Assembly (NCBI GenBank): GCA_003339415.1
Contig: PDHQ01000042.1
Coordinates: 1 to 64,000 of the forward strand
Length of the DNA stretch: 64,000 bases
Direction of reading: 5' to 3'
DNA from: Ophiocordyceps camponoti-saundersi (nom. inval.)
Lineage: Eukaryota; Ascomycota; Sordariomycetes; Hypocreales; Ophiocordycipitaceae
The position numbers and the translations under genes are program-made. The notes under the pieces are model-generated. The model made no database searches, had not been told where the DNA came from, and saw only the letters and a program-made list of their open reading frames with translations. Every line of letters starts with the position of its first letter. The first letter of the stretch is position 1. Below, one piece after another: positions 35,367 through 44,440 of this stretch.

Positions 35367-36398
35367 GCCAGGAGGTCCCGGGGGGTTAGTTGGATGGACG
35401 ACGGCGATGACGAGGATGAGGATAAGGTTGATGCCACCGTCTTTAGCGCGCGCACACACACATACATATATACCTAGGTAGGTATGTATGTATGTGCATA
35501 TACACAGAGAGAGAGGCAGAGAGAGGCAGAGAGAGAGAGAGAGAGAGAGAAAAGGAAGGGTCAAGGTTTTTGCTCTGGCTGACTAACCTTGGAACGATCG
35601 ATGCCTCGACGAGATTTAACCTCGAGCGATCCGTACCACGTACGACGGCGGCTACTCCCGTCCCAGCATCATCCTAGTTTCAGTCTCTATCTCGACGGAT
35701 GGAAGTTATCAAGTAGGTAGGTAGGTAGGTAGGTAGGGCTACCTATGCACGATGCACGTATGTATGCATAGAGTGTGTAAATGACATAAACTGCATACAT
35801 GGTCTGTATGTACGTGTCTGTATGATGTATCCGTAATCTATGAGTGGCTACGGATGAACAATACGAGAGAGACAGAGAGAGAGAGAGAGAGAGGGCCTTC
35901 GGGTGCCTCGGCCGCTGCCCAATCCTTGGCTCAACTCTCGTCATGTCCAAAACACACATGTTGAGAGAGTCGTCATCGTGAAGCTTCCCGTCTAATCTAT
36001 TGACTTGTTTTTCTTTTTCAAAAACCACACCTTGATTCTCCTCTCTCTGTTACCCTTGAAAAAGAATAAACACCCCTCCTTTATAGAGCAGAGCGCCTTT
36101 CCTGTGATAACCCCTCCAACCCCCCCCCTCCTCTCTCTTCCACCCTCACCTTACCCTCCCCCCCCTTTTCCATCTTCCCTCTTCACCTTCTTCCCTCTTC
36201 TCCCTTCCCTTCCTACTCTCAACACGGCAAAGTCGCACACGAAACAGATACATACATACACTACGACGATACAGCTCTGCAACCCATGCGCCTCATCTGC
36301 TGCTGCTAACGCCCTGCCTGCCCCCTTTCAGCCGCTAGCTACCCGCCCTGTCTCACCGAGAATCCGAAGACAAGGAAAAAGAAGCAGACCGCAGCCCC
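35367..36398. promoter_or_regulatory. Divergent promoter region with AG, GTAG and GTAT repeats
   Basis: 1.03 kb between the TilS-like and BTB genes. It contains AG runs at about 35505-35551 and 35862-35894 and a GTAG run at about 35713-35737. A strongly pyrimidine-rich stretch from 36030 to 36240 precedes the BTB start. No specific factor sites were recognised. Confidence 0.6.
35505..35551. repeat. (AG)n microsatellite
   Basis: Tandem AG dinucleotides interrupted by GGC units. Confidence 0.85.
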
Positions 36399-37898
36399 AT
36401 GCCATGCCGTGAGAGCGCTTCGCCCATGGTCTCCCAGTCGGAACCTCCAGCTCCCTCCTCCTCCTCCTCCCGCTTGTCGACACACGGTCGTGCTCTCTGT
36501 TCCGCCTCGTCTGTCGTCTCCCGTCCGTCGCTTTCGCGGAGGAAGCGCTATAACCGGTCGCATGCCGGAGGGTCCTTGTACGCGCCTCAGAACGAATTCC
36601 CCATCTTCTGTCACAGCGGCAATGTCGAAATCTTGCTCGGCACCGGCGGCGGCCACGAGAATCGCTATCTTCTGCACCGCGATACCCTCGCCCGTTGCAG
36701 TGGCTTCTTCGAGGCCAGCACCTCGTCCCAGTGGTCCAAGGCCCAACCGGTCACCGGCAACGAGTTGGCTCACATCCGCGAGGAGCTGTCATCCTCCTCC
36801 TCCTCCATGGTCCTCGAAAATACCAAGGAGAGATGGACCTATGAGCTCCGTGCCGGTGATAGGGCCGGCGACGTGCCCATGCTCGTTCAAAAGACCGACT
36901 TCCCCCCCACATCATCATCATCCATATTCGGCTCGGGCTCCAAGTCGGAACCCAAATCCCGGCCGAAACCGCACGTCTCCTTCTCGTTATCCGTCGTCGA
37001 CCTGAGCCGCGACTCGTCTTCCTCCCTGTCGCCGGCCGACCAGGACCTCCTCCGCGACTACGACAACCTCTTCCGCATCTTCTACAACTACCCTCCCGTG
37101 TTGGACGGCGTCAACGTCGCCGACGCCTACATCCAGTGTAAGTCGCTGCTGGCCCTGGCCGACCAGTACGACGCCCTCGCCGTCGTCGGCCCCCGAGTCG
37201 ACCATCACCTCCTCCAGTTCCAGTCGCGACTGTGGAAGCAGATTGCAAAGTATCCCGTCTCCTACCTTCGCCTCGGCTACCTCGCCCGCAGCAAGGTCAT
37301 CTTCCAGGAGGCTCTCATCCACGTCGTCGGCCAGTGGCCCGTCGGCGAGCGCAGCCTCCGCGCCACCCTACCAGACGCCGTCATGGACATAATAGAAGAC
37401 AAGGTCGACGAACTGGTAGAGGCCGTCAACCGTGTCGAGTGCCGCCTCTTCCGTCTGAACCTGACGACCCAACGCGGAGACAACGTCGCCCCTTCCAACG
37501 GCTACGTCGACTGGCTGGCCGTCAGTCTCTTCCGTCAATGGCTGGCCGACAACACGGCGACGCTTCACCTCTCCTCGGCCAACTCCTTGCCCTTCACCAC
37601 CATCGGCCGCGCCTATCGCACCCTCGGCTCCTCCGGACCGGGATCCTTCCTCTCACACGACGAGTGCAAACGCTTCCTCAAGCTGACGCCCGAGCTCTAC
37701 AGCCGCGAAAACCTGCGGCGCTTCGAAAAGCGCCTGGACGACCTCAAGGCCTTGGCTCGAAACCTCGTTCAGCCGCTCCTCAACAGCGGTCTGGAGCTCG
37801 ACATAGTCGGCTCCGGTAGGCTCTCCGACGGCATCGGATATCTGACTTGCGTCGCCGTCGACAATCGAGACCTACCCTGGCGTGTGGACAACGTTTGA
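36399..37898 (+). CDS. BTB/POZ-domain protein
   Basis: Single exon, 499 aa. After a Ser/Arg-rich leader of about 65 residues, a BTB/POZ-like start is visible (FPIFCHSGNVEILLG...RYLLHRDTLARCSGFFEA). The later segment LFRIFYNYPPVLDG...YIQCKSLLALADQYDAL matches the second half of fungal BTB proteins. BTB domains mediate protein-protein contacts and often dock substrates to Cullin-3 ligases; no Kelch, MATH or zinc-finger partner domain is present. The region between the two halves is long and disordered, so the BTB fold is interrupted by an insert. The first ATG is used; MVSQSEPP nine codons later is an alternative. An N gap lies about 110 bp downstream. Confidence 0.82.
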   Translation: MPCRESASPMVSQSEPPAPSSSSSRLSTHGRALCSASSVVSRPSLSRRKRYNRSHAGGSLYAPQNEFPIFCHSGNVEILLGTGGGHENRYLLHRDTLARCSGFFEASTSSQWSKAQPVTGNELAHIREELSSSSSSMVLENTKERWTYELRAGDRAGDVPMLVQKTDFPPTSSSSIFGSGSKSEPKSRPKPHVSFSLSVVDLSRDSSSSLSPADQDLLRDYDNLFRIFYNYPPVLDGVNVADAYIQCKSLLALADQYDALAVVGPRVDHHLLQFQSRLWKQIAKYPVSYLRLGYLARSKVIFQEALIHVVGQWPVGERSLRATLPDAVMDIIEDKVDELVEAVNRVECRLFRLNLTTQRGDNVAPSNGYVDWLAVSLFRQWLADNTATLHLSSANSLPFTTIGRAYRTLGSSGPGSFLSHDECKRFLKLTPELYSRENLRRFEKRLDDLKALARNLVQPLLNSGLELDIVGSGRLSDGIGYLTCVAVDNRDLPWRVDNV

Positions 37899-37928
37899 AG
37901 ATGCCCGTCATCTTCCCATCTTCTAATG

Positions 37929-37964
<36 letters not shown>

Positions 37965-38913
37965 CCCCCCCTCTCGCCGTCCCACCACGCTGCTCGCCAT
38001 CAACCCATGNNNNNNNNNNCGCATGGGGCGCCCGCCGGGGCGTGGCACGGCTTGTAAGAGGGCCCGCGCTTTCCCATTCTCTAGTCGCCCCCCCCCCCCC
38101 CCCCCTCTTCCCCCCCTTTTTTTTCGTTTCTCTTTGGATCTTTGCCTTTCTGTTCGTTTCCTCCCCCTCCCCTCCGCCCTTCCTTGGATACCTACCTAGG
38201 GAGAGGAAGAAAAAACCATTGAGTGACTTGGACTATGTTGCCATCATGTTTGGATTCTTCTTCTTTCGGCTCGTTTGTGAACCCCCCCCCCCCCCCCCCC
38301 TCCCTCATCTAGTCGTAGATCATCACACCGATGCCCTTCCTCCGATTCATACCCTCCACAACCCTGATGCTCATGATTTATTGATCACGTTCTATGTTGT
38401 CCACGTTTCCATGCTGCTCTATGTGTATGTATGTATGTAAGTATCTTCAAACAGTGTGGGCTGCGCCCGGATGGGGCGACAGAGTAATGAATCGATCGTG
38501 TCGAGGCAAGGCAGAGACACCCGACTGCCGTGGAAGTCTACTGAGTCACTGCGTGAGAAGGGCCTTGGGGAGAGAATTGTGAGGCTTCACTTCGTCGACT
38601 TTCCTCCCTCTGGCACACTGCACGGCATCTCGCTCCTCATGGATTGAATTTGCTGTGTCTTCCCTACGCAGTATGCGGCATGGATATCAACCGTAAACGC
38701 CTTCCGCCCTCATCTCGAGCTACATGACGAAAGAAAAATCTCATCCCCCTCCCGACGCCATGGTTGATGCTGTTCACCTCAACCTCGCCACGAAGAGGAA
38801 TCCTCGTGTCATGTTCAGAAACGTTCCAAACACGGCAATCCAACTGGGAGATCCAACGGTGCGTCTCACTCCGTTGGTCCCCTGCCCCCCTTCAGGCCCT
38901 CTCTCCATCTACC
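37899..38913. other. Convergent 3' region with poly-C and a 10-N gap
   Basis: 1.02 kb. Poly-C runs lie at 37930-37961, 38088-38105 and 38282-38301, with N at 38010-38019. The sequence before the first run and before the second run are partly alike (TTCCCATC/T...), so a collapsed or duplicated contig end is possible. No gene is supported. Confidence 0.65.
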
Positions 38914-41263
38914 TCAGCGCAAGCCGAGCAATCGCTTCGAGTTCTCGTACACGACCCATGTTATGCTCAGTGCCGGAGCAACTTTAAGCAGATTTGGCGT
39001 CAGCCCCTTGTAAAAGCCCCGCCAGCCCTCGCGTCGAAACGTCTTATGAGCCACGTCCCAGATGCCGGCGTAGGTATCTCGATGCATTGCCGTGCCCTGC
39101 GTCTGCAGCCGCGTCCGCACCACGTTGAGCGGATACACCACCGTGGCTCCGATAGCCCCCGACGTCGCTCCTATGATGCCGGTCGCAATGTTACCCGGGT
39201 TGGCGTCATCTTCGTGACAGCCGACATAGCGCGAATACTGTCGTCGATACGTCGTCTTCAGAAGCTCAAACATGCTCATGTCGATTGCGCTGTATGGGAA
39301 CATGCCCACCAAGCCCATGGTCACGCCACGGTAGCAGGACCGCAAGCCGCCATTGGCGTACATGTTGACGGCCGTTTGCCGCACGAGCGCGTTGCCTGTA
39401 AGGCCGCCCTTGACTGTTTCGCACTGCAGGCGGAACTTGAGGGTGTCGAGCGGATAGACGCAAAACCTGTGCCACGCCCCGTCAGCGGCTCGCTCGTTTG
39501 CACTCCCGGGGCGGAGCGGTAGCTCACTGGGCGATCATGCCAGCGAGGCCGCCCGCCGTGAACTTGGAGTAGGGGTTGATTTGTCCCGGGTCGCCGTGAC
39601 CCTCCCAATTGGCAAAGCCTCGCTTGGCCGCCTCGTAAGATCCGAATTTGATGGCTGTCTCAGGCATGATCTTCATCACGTTGAGCCCGTTGCCTGTGAG
39701 CGTGTTCAGCATCGCCCGCACCTCACCGTTTGAGGTGCATCGCTGGCCCCCATACCGGCAAAGAACCCGCTGACGCCCCCAGATCGATAGACGTCTCTGA
39801 TGGCGTTGCCGAGGGGGCCCAGGGCATTCCTCATAGCGGCAGCTGGGCGCCCATCTTTGAGGGCCGCAGAGGCAGTGAGAGAATCGCTTCTGGTATTGAC
39901 AAGCAGGTAAACCTTGAGTCGGTCGAGAGGCGCAGTTGCCGTGCGCGATAATCCGCCGGCGATGGCACCGGCGAGGAAATACCCTGGATCCGGGACAAGG
40001 TCTGTCAGCCTCAGGCTTTTCTTGCTTGCTATGGCCCTTTCCGAGGATTGCGCAAGCTCGTCGGCGGTGCCCTCGCCGTCCGGTTTCCGCTTCATTCTGT
40101 TTCCTGTTTCGCATCGCCGAGAGATGGCTGCGGTGTCAACAAGCAAATCTGAGGTAGATTCCACGGCGTCCATGTCGGGCAGCCCTCGTGCAGACAAGCC
40201 CTTCTCTGTCAGGGGGCGTGGACAAGCCTCGGCAGTAGGTGGCGAAGACAAAGTCGTAGGGCGACTCGGGGAAGAGGCGATCCTGACAATGGAGCCAAAG
40301 AGTGCATGGAGAAGGGAAGAGAAAGAAAATGAAGAACAACCGCCCGTACCTGAGCCTTGCAAGGTGTCGTCTCTAACGATGGAATCTCCCTCGGGCGTGA
40401 CGTTGACAACGGCGCAGTAATAGGACAAGACGGCACGAAGTTGAGATTCGTCTTGACGCGCGGGCATAAAAATCAAAAAGTTTCTGAAGTAGAATCAGTC
40501 ACAGCTGTTTTGTAGAGGAGCAGCTGCAGAGAGAGCCAATGGCGAGTTGTAGCCCCTCCCTCGCGCGTTCGTCACCATGGCAAACGGAGGCACATGATAT
40601 CCGTTTTGACCACGCGAGCTGCCCAGTGACCCAGGCACACGCGTCAAGCGACCGAGGAGAAAAGCCACTTACCGCCACTCGTCGAAGCTGATGAATCCGT
40701 CGTGATTCCTGTCCATGTCGTTGAAAAACTCGGAAAGCCTTTTATTGGAAACGGTCAAGCCAGCCGCTCTGAAGGCCAACTGGAGCTCGGTCATATCAAG
40801 TTGCCCGTTTTCGTCCTTGTCTATCGATTTGAACAAGGAGAGAAGCTTCTTCTCTGCTTGCTGAACGAATGTGCGAAACTCTGCGTCATCATTTCAGCGT
40901 CAAGGTTCCCGTAGAGATGGGGAGAGGGAAAGACACCGGGGCCCGCCATCACTGGAGCGTTGCAGCATACCTTGAAACTGCATCTTTCCATCATGGTTTG
41001 CATCAATCTCCTCCATGATCTGTTTCAAAAGATGGTCGGCGTTCTTGAGCGCTGCGTCGACGGGCGTCAGCTCTCAGTGCTCCGGACCTTCCGACAATAG
41101 CGGGAGGCGTCTCACGATGATCTATTCTTCGCAATCCTTTCTGAAGGCCCTTTAGATCCAGCTCGCCCGCGCGCCCCGGGTCCAGCTGGGCCCAGAGAGC
41201 CTCGAGGCGGGCATCGCGCTGGCACTGCGACTCCTCGGGCTCGCGCTCCTTGGGCCGGCTCAT
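38914..41263 (-). CDS. Ca2+-regulated mitochondrial ATP-Mg/Pi carrier (SAL1/SCaMC-like)
   Basis: Six exons: 41116-41263, 40971-41072, 40673-40880, 39756-40483, 39528-39693 and 38914-39466; 634 aa with phase conserved throughout. The N-terminal half holds three canonical EF-hand loops (DANHDGKMQFQE, DKDENGQLDMTE, DRNHDGFISFDE) and a degenerate first one. The C-terminal half holds three carrier repeats with signature motifs PLDRLK, PLDTLK and PLNVVR; Asn replaces the usual acidic residue in the third. This is the short Ca-binding carrier architecture: the EF-hands face the intermembrane space and gate exchange of ATP-Mg for phosphate. Introns are 43, 90, 189, 62 and 61 nt. It shares a 431-bp promoter region with cyclin C. 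Confidence 0.92.
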
Positions 41264-41694
41264 GGCATCGGCGGCATGTCTCTCGCGGCGGTGCGAGAGT
41301 AGAGTCAGCTTGTCCTATGTCGGCAGCATGATCTGGCCAAGGAGAGCAAGGAGAGCGAGCAAGCCTTGGCGCTGACGTCGTTGGTTGATGAAAGCTTCCT
41401 GCAGCTGGCGGCAGCTGGTGGCAGCTGGCGAGGTGGGTTGAGGCGGGGCTGCACCGTTACACTGATTACAACGGGCCGTAGGGCTCGGCGCTATAGGGGC
41501 TATAGCGGCTGTAACACGCCATTAGCGTCCACCTTACAGGGGAAGGGAGAAGCCCCCCGTCCGCCGGCAGGCCCGGCTATTGGGCGGGTACAGGCTGGAG
41601 CTGTCAGCTGTCTGCGGATACATGTTGGACGTCTTCGCCATCTCGTGTTCATTTACGCGACGCCGCGGGCGCGATCTGCAAGCAATGTCTGCCA
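41264..41694. promoter_or_regulatory. Bidirectional promoter, carrier / cyclin C
   Basis: A 431-bp gap separates the two divergent start codons. It contains GCAGCTGGCGGCAGCTGGTG-like short direct repeats near 41400 and a GGGCTATAGCGGCTGTAAC-type stretch near 41495. No factor site is assigned. Confidence 0.5.
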
Positions 41695-42705
41695 ACTACT
41701 GGGAGTCTACGCAAAGGCGCCATTGGCTACTCACGAAGGAGCAGCTGGCGGCGATGCGCCAAAGGCTCGAGGACGAAAACTCGGAACTCGTCCGCATGTT
41801 CCCCTTACCGCAGCCGAGGCATCTGGCCATCTTCTTCAATCAACGTGAGTTCTCCGCGCACAGAGTGGGCACTCGAATGCTGAGTTTGGTATCATTTAGA
41901 GCTCTTGAGGCTGGGAAAACGGCTCAGCATCCGGCAGCAGGCCATGGCAACGGCCCAGGTATACCTGAAGCGCTTCTACTGCCGAGTCGAGATGCGACGG
42001 ACGAATCCGTATCTCGTCATTACGACGGCCATCTACTTGGCCTGCAAGATGGAGGAGGCGCCCCAGCATATCCGGCTCATCGTCACCGAGGCACGACAGC
42101 TGTGGTCAGAATTCATCGGACTTGACACCTCGAAGATCGGCGAGTGCGAATTTTACATGATCAGCGAGATGAACTCGCAACTTATCATTCATCAGCCTTA
42201 TCGATCGTTGACCGCACTACGAGGCGAGTTGGCGCTGGCGGATGAGGACGTTCACCTGGCGCGGTCGGTCATCAACGATCACTACATGACTGATCTTCCG
42301 TTGCTCTGCGCCCCGCACATTATCGCCCTCATCGCTGTCCTCCTTGCTCTGGTGCTGAGACCCAACCAATCTGGCTCGGGCCAGGCGGTGTCGAGCAGCG
42401 CCGCAGCCGCGGGCCTGGCGGCTGCACAGGCGGCTCTGAGCCAGGCGCACTCCAAGGCAAGCGGCCTCAAGAACCTCGTCGAGTCTCCCAATCCATCCGA
42501 TTCCAAAGAGAAGCAGCAAGAGGCCAGAATCACCAGGGTTCAGCACTTTGCGGCTTGGCTGGCTGAGAGTACGGTGGACATTGCCGCCATGGTCGATGCG
42601 ACGCAGGAAATAATTTCGTTCTATGAGTGTTATGAACAGTATAACGATAAGCTGACGAGGGAACAAATCACTCGGTTTGTCAAGGCGCGAAACCTGGACA
42701 AGTAG
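41695..42705 (+). CDS. SSN8: Cyclin C (SSN8/SRB11), Mediator kinase-module subunit
   Basis: Exons 41695-41845 and 41900-42705, intron 54 nt (GTGAGT...TTTAG); 318 aa. The start MSANYWESTQ is the usual N-terminus of cyclin C. The cyclin box follows: LLRLGKRLSIRQQAMATAQVYLKRFY, then YLVITTAIYLACKMEEAPQHIR. The second cyclin fold contains an Ala/Ser-rich insert at about 220-260. Cyclin C partners Cdk8 (Ssn3) in the Mediator kinase module and represses or tunes RNA polymerase II transcription. Length and motif order match fungal orthologues. It is divergent from the EF-hand carrier gene and is the last intact gene before the RIP island. Confidence 0.94.
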
Positions 42706-43783
42706 TCAGGGTATGCGTTACGACGAGGACGACGATGACGGCGATGACGACGATGACGACATGACGACGGGTGACGACGACGAAAGTGCACGTCGCCTGG
42801 CCTCATCCAGTATCGCCTGGTCTTGGACACGCTGCTGTCACGCCGACACGTATGGGCGGCGCACGTGGCTGTCGCAATTGTTGGCTCCGTTACGCCTTCC
42901 AGAAGCTCTGACTTGCGTGTGAGCGTCAATGAAAGGAGGAGATACCAACGGATGGGGGGAAAATGCAATTGCCAGGTCAGCGTCTAACGAGTTGGCGGAG
43001 AGGCGTCAAAAGACGACGGACTTGTTGGCGGCGCTACGTGCGGCACTAGGGGCGGCACCACAAGCGGCAATGGCGCCAAAGGAGTTCGTTAGGAGCTCGG
43101 CCGTGAATGCGGAGTTCGGAGAATCGGGCGGAACAACGCTGTGCCGACTGCCAGCTCGAGGTCGGCCTTTGAGGTCGCCTCGAGGTCACCTTGGAGTCAC
43201 CTTGGGGTCACCTTGAGATCTACCGGTGCAGTTTTAGTGTTGACGCCGGTATTCTAGCATTCAACGAAGACAGCTAGATAGATACTAAGTTTAGCTGGTG
43301 AGACAAGCCGCGCGAGCCTGAATAACTGAGAAGTGAGATGGGAGAAAAAGAAATAAGGAGCGGTGTGGCACAGAGAAAGGATGTGGGCGGCAGCGCCACC
43401 GTGCAGGCCAAGAATGGTTCAACTGTCCCAGGTGCTATTGTTGTGAGTGTTTTTTTTATCTCTCTCTCTTACCTAATATTAAGCTAGCCTTTTTTTTCTT
43501 TTCTTCTTTTTCTTTCAAGATTCGTGCCGAGGCGGATGCTTTGAAGGATGTCTGCACCGTGCACATGATACTCTATTGTGTGTACGGATTATGTATGTAT
43601 GTACGGGTAAAGGCATATGTATGCAGTATGTGGGTATGCACAAAGGCACATCTTGGTTGGCAAAGGGAGATATCCGTACAGAGTTATCGGAGATGTGCAC
43701 ACCGTGAAGCGAACATGCTTCAAGATACAATATTCTTTATCGTGCTACTAAATATGTACATACATACGGATATATGTTATATA
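42706..43783. other. Spacer between cyclin C and the retroelement
   Basis: 1.08 kb of normal base composition. A GAC/GATGAC trinucleotide-rich run lies at 42719-42785. GTAT repeats occur at about 43590-43605 and 43755-43770. No gene is supported. The change to AT-rich sequence falls inside the left LTR. Confidence 0.6.
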
Positions 43784-44079
43784 TGTCAGACAAGGAGGAG
43801 GCGTGCAAATTGCATTAATTAATATGCTTACCCTCTCAAAACGGAGGGAATTATCGTTATCTTTATATATATAACTAAGACTATCTATATCTATCTCTTT
43901 AGCTATAATGCCCTTATAAATAAGCCTTTATTCCTATATCCTATATATTACCCTAGATATAGCCTTTTTCCTAATAGGAATTCCGTTTCCTAGGCTGCGG
44001 ATCTATTACTATAATACCTATACGCCTTAAGGGATAATAAAATATACGCCTAACCTACCCTTATCTTAGCCCTCTAATA
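43784..44079 (-). repeat. LTR (element 3' copy)
   Basis: 296 bp, the same length as the other copy. All noted differences are C:G to T:A transitions. The outer ~75 bp are unmutated (TGTCAGACAAGG) while the inner end is mutated (TCTAATA instead of TCTGACA). Confidence 0.88.
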
Positions 44080-44240
44080 TACCCCCGTAGGCGCTGCGTA
44101 TACCGCCTTCTATGCCGGGTAAGTAGTGCTTACTTTCTAAAAGGTATAATTAAGGTTTCTCGCGATAATTAAGGAAGGAGTTAAGGGTTAATTAGCGGTA
44201 AGGTATATAAGTTAGTTTATTTAGCTTAGAAAGTATTAGA

Positions 44241-44308
44241 TAACGGTCGAGCGGTTATTTTTATAGCCGAGCCCTTAATAGGGCCGGGTTCGATTCCCGG
44301 TACCTCCT
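44241..44308 (+). tRNA. tRNA-like sequence inside the element, probably degenerate
   Basis: A perfect T-arm, CCGGG-TTCGATT-CCCGG, lies at 44284-44300 and contains a consensus box B (GGTTCGATTCC). It is followed by TACCTCC, like the 3' half of an acceptor stem. Upstream, GGTCGAGCGG resembles box A of Ser/Leu tRNAs. A GGTTA/TAGCC hairpin and a GCCCT-TAAT-AGGGC hairpin sit where anticodon and long variable arms would be. A matching 5' acceptor strand (GGAGGTA) is not visible. It may be a RIP-damaged type II tRNA gene or a tRNA-derived segment. Confidence 0.35.
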
Positions 44309-44340
44309 TAGTATATGCCTTCGGGAATTACTATATAGGG

Positions 44341-44440
44341 GAGGCCCTTAGTTAGGTAGCTTAGCTAATAGCTATAATAAGGGGATTAAGGGCCCCCTTA
44401 TTATAGTAAACTAGCTAAATTACCTAGCTAGGGGTCTTCC
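44341..44440. repeat. Imperfect inverted repeat of ~45-bp arms
   Basis: The left arm 44341-44384 is matched in reverse complement by 44393-44440, around a short ATTAAGGG loop. Several mismatches are transitions consistent with RIP. It could be a hairpin in the element's 3' region or a nested MITE remnant. Confidence 0.55.

Noticed and set aside
35238..35564. 66-residue N-terminal extension of the TilS-like protein
   Set aside because: It is translated from AG and GTAT repeats; MKPISPAEF at 35366 is a natural start.
35702..35738. GTAG repeats as telomere-like sequence
   Set aside because: The unit is GTAG, not TTAGGG, and it lies between ordinary genes.
40355..40400. An intron at GGTACGG in the EF-hand carrier
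   Set aside because: The continuous reading ALFGSIVRIA matches the family without splicing.
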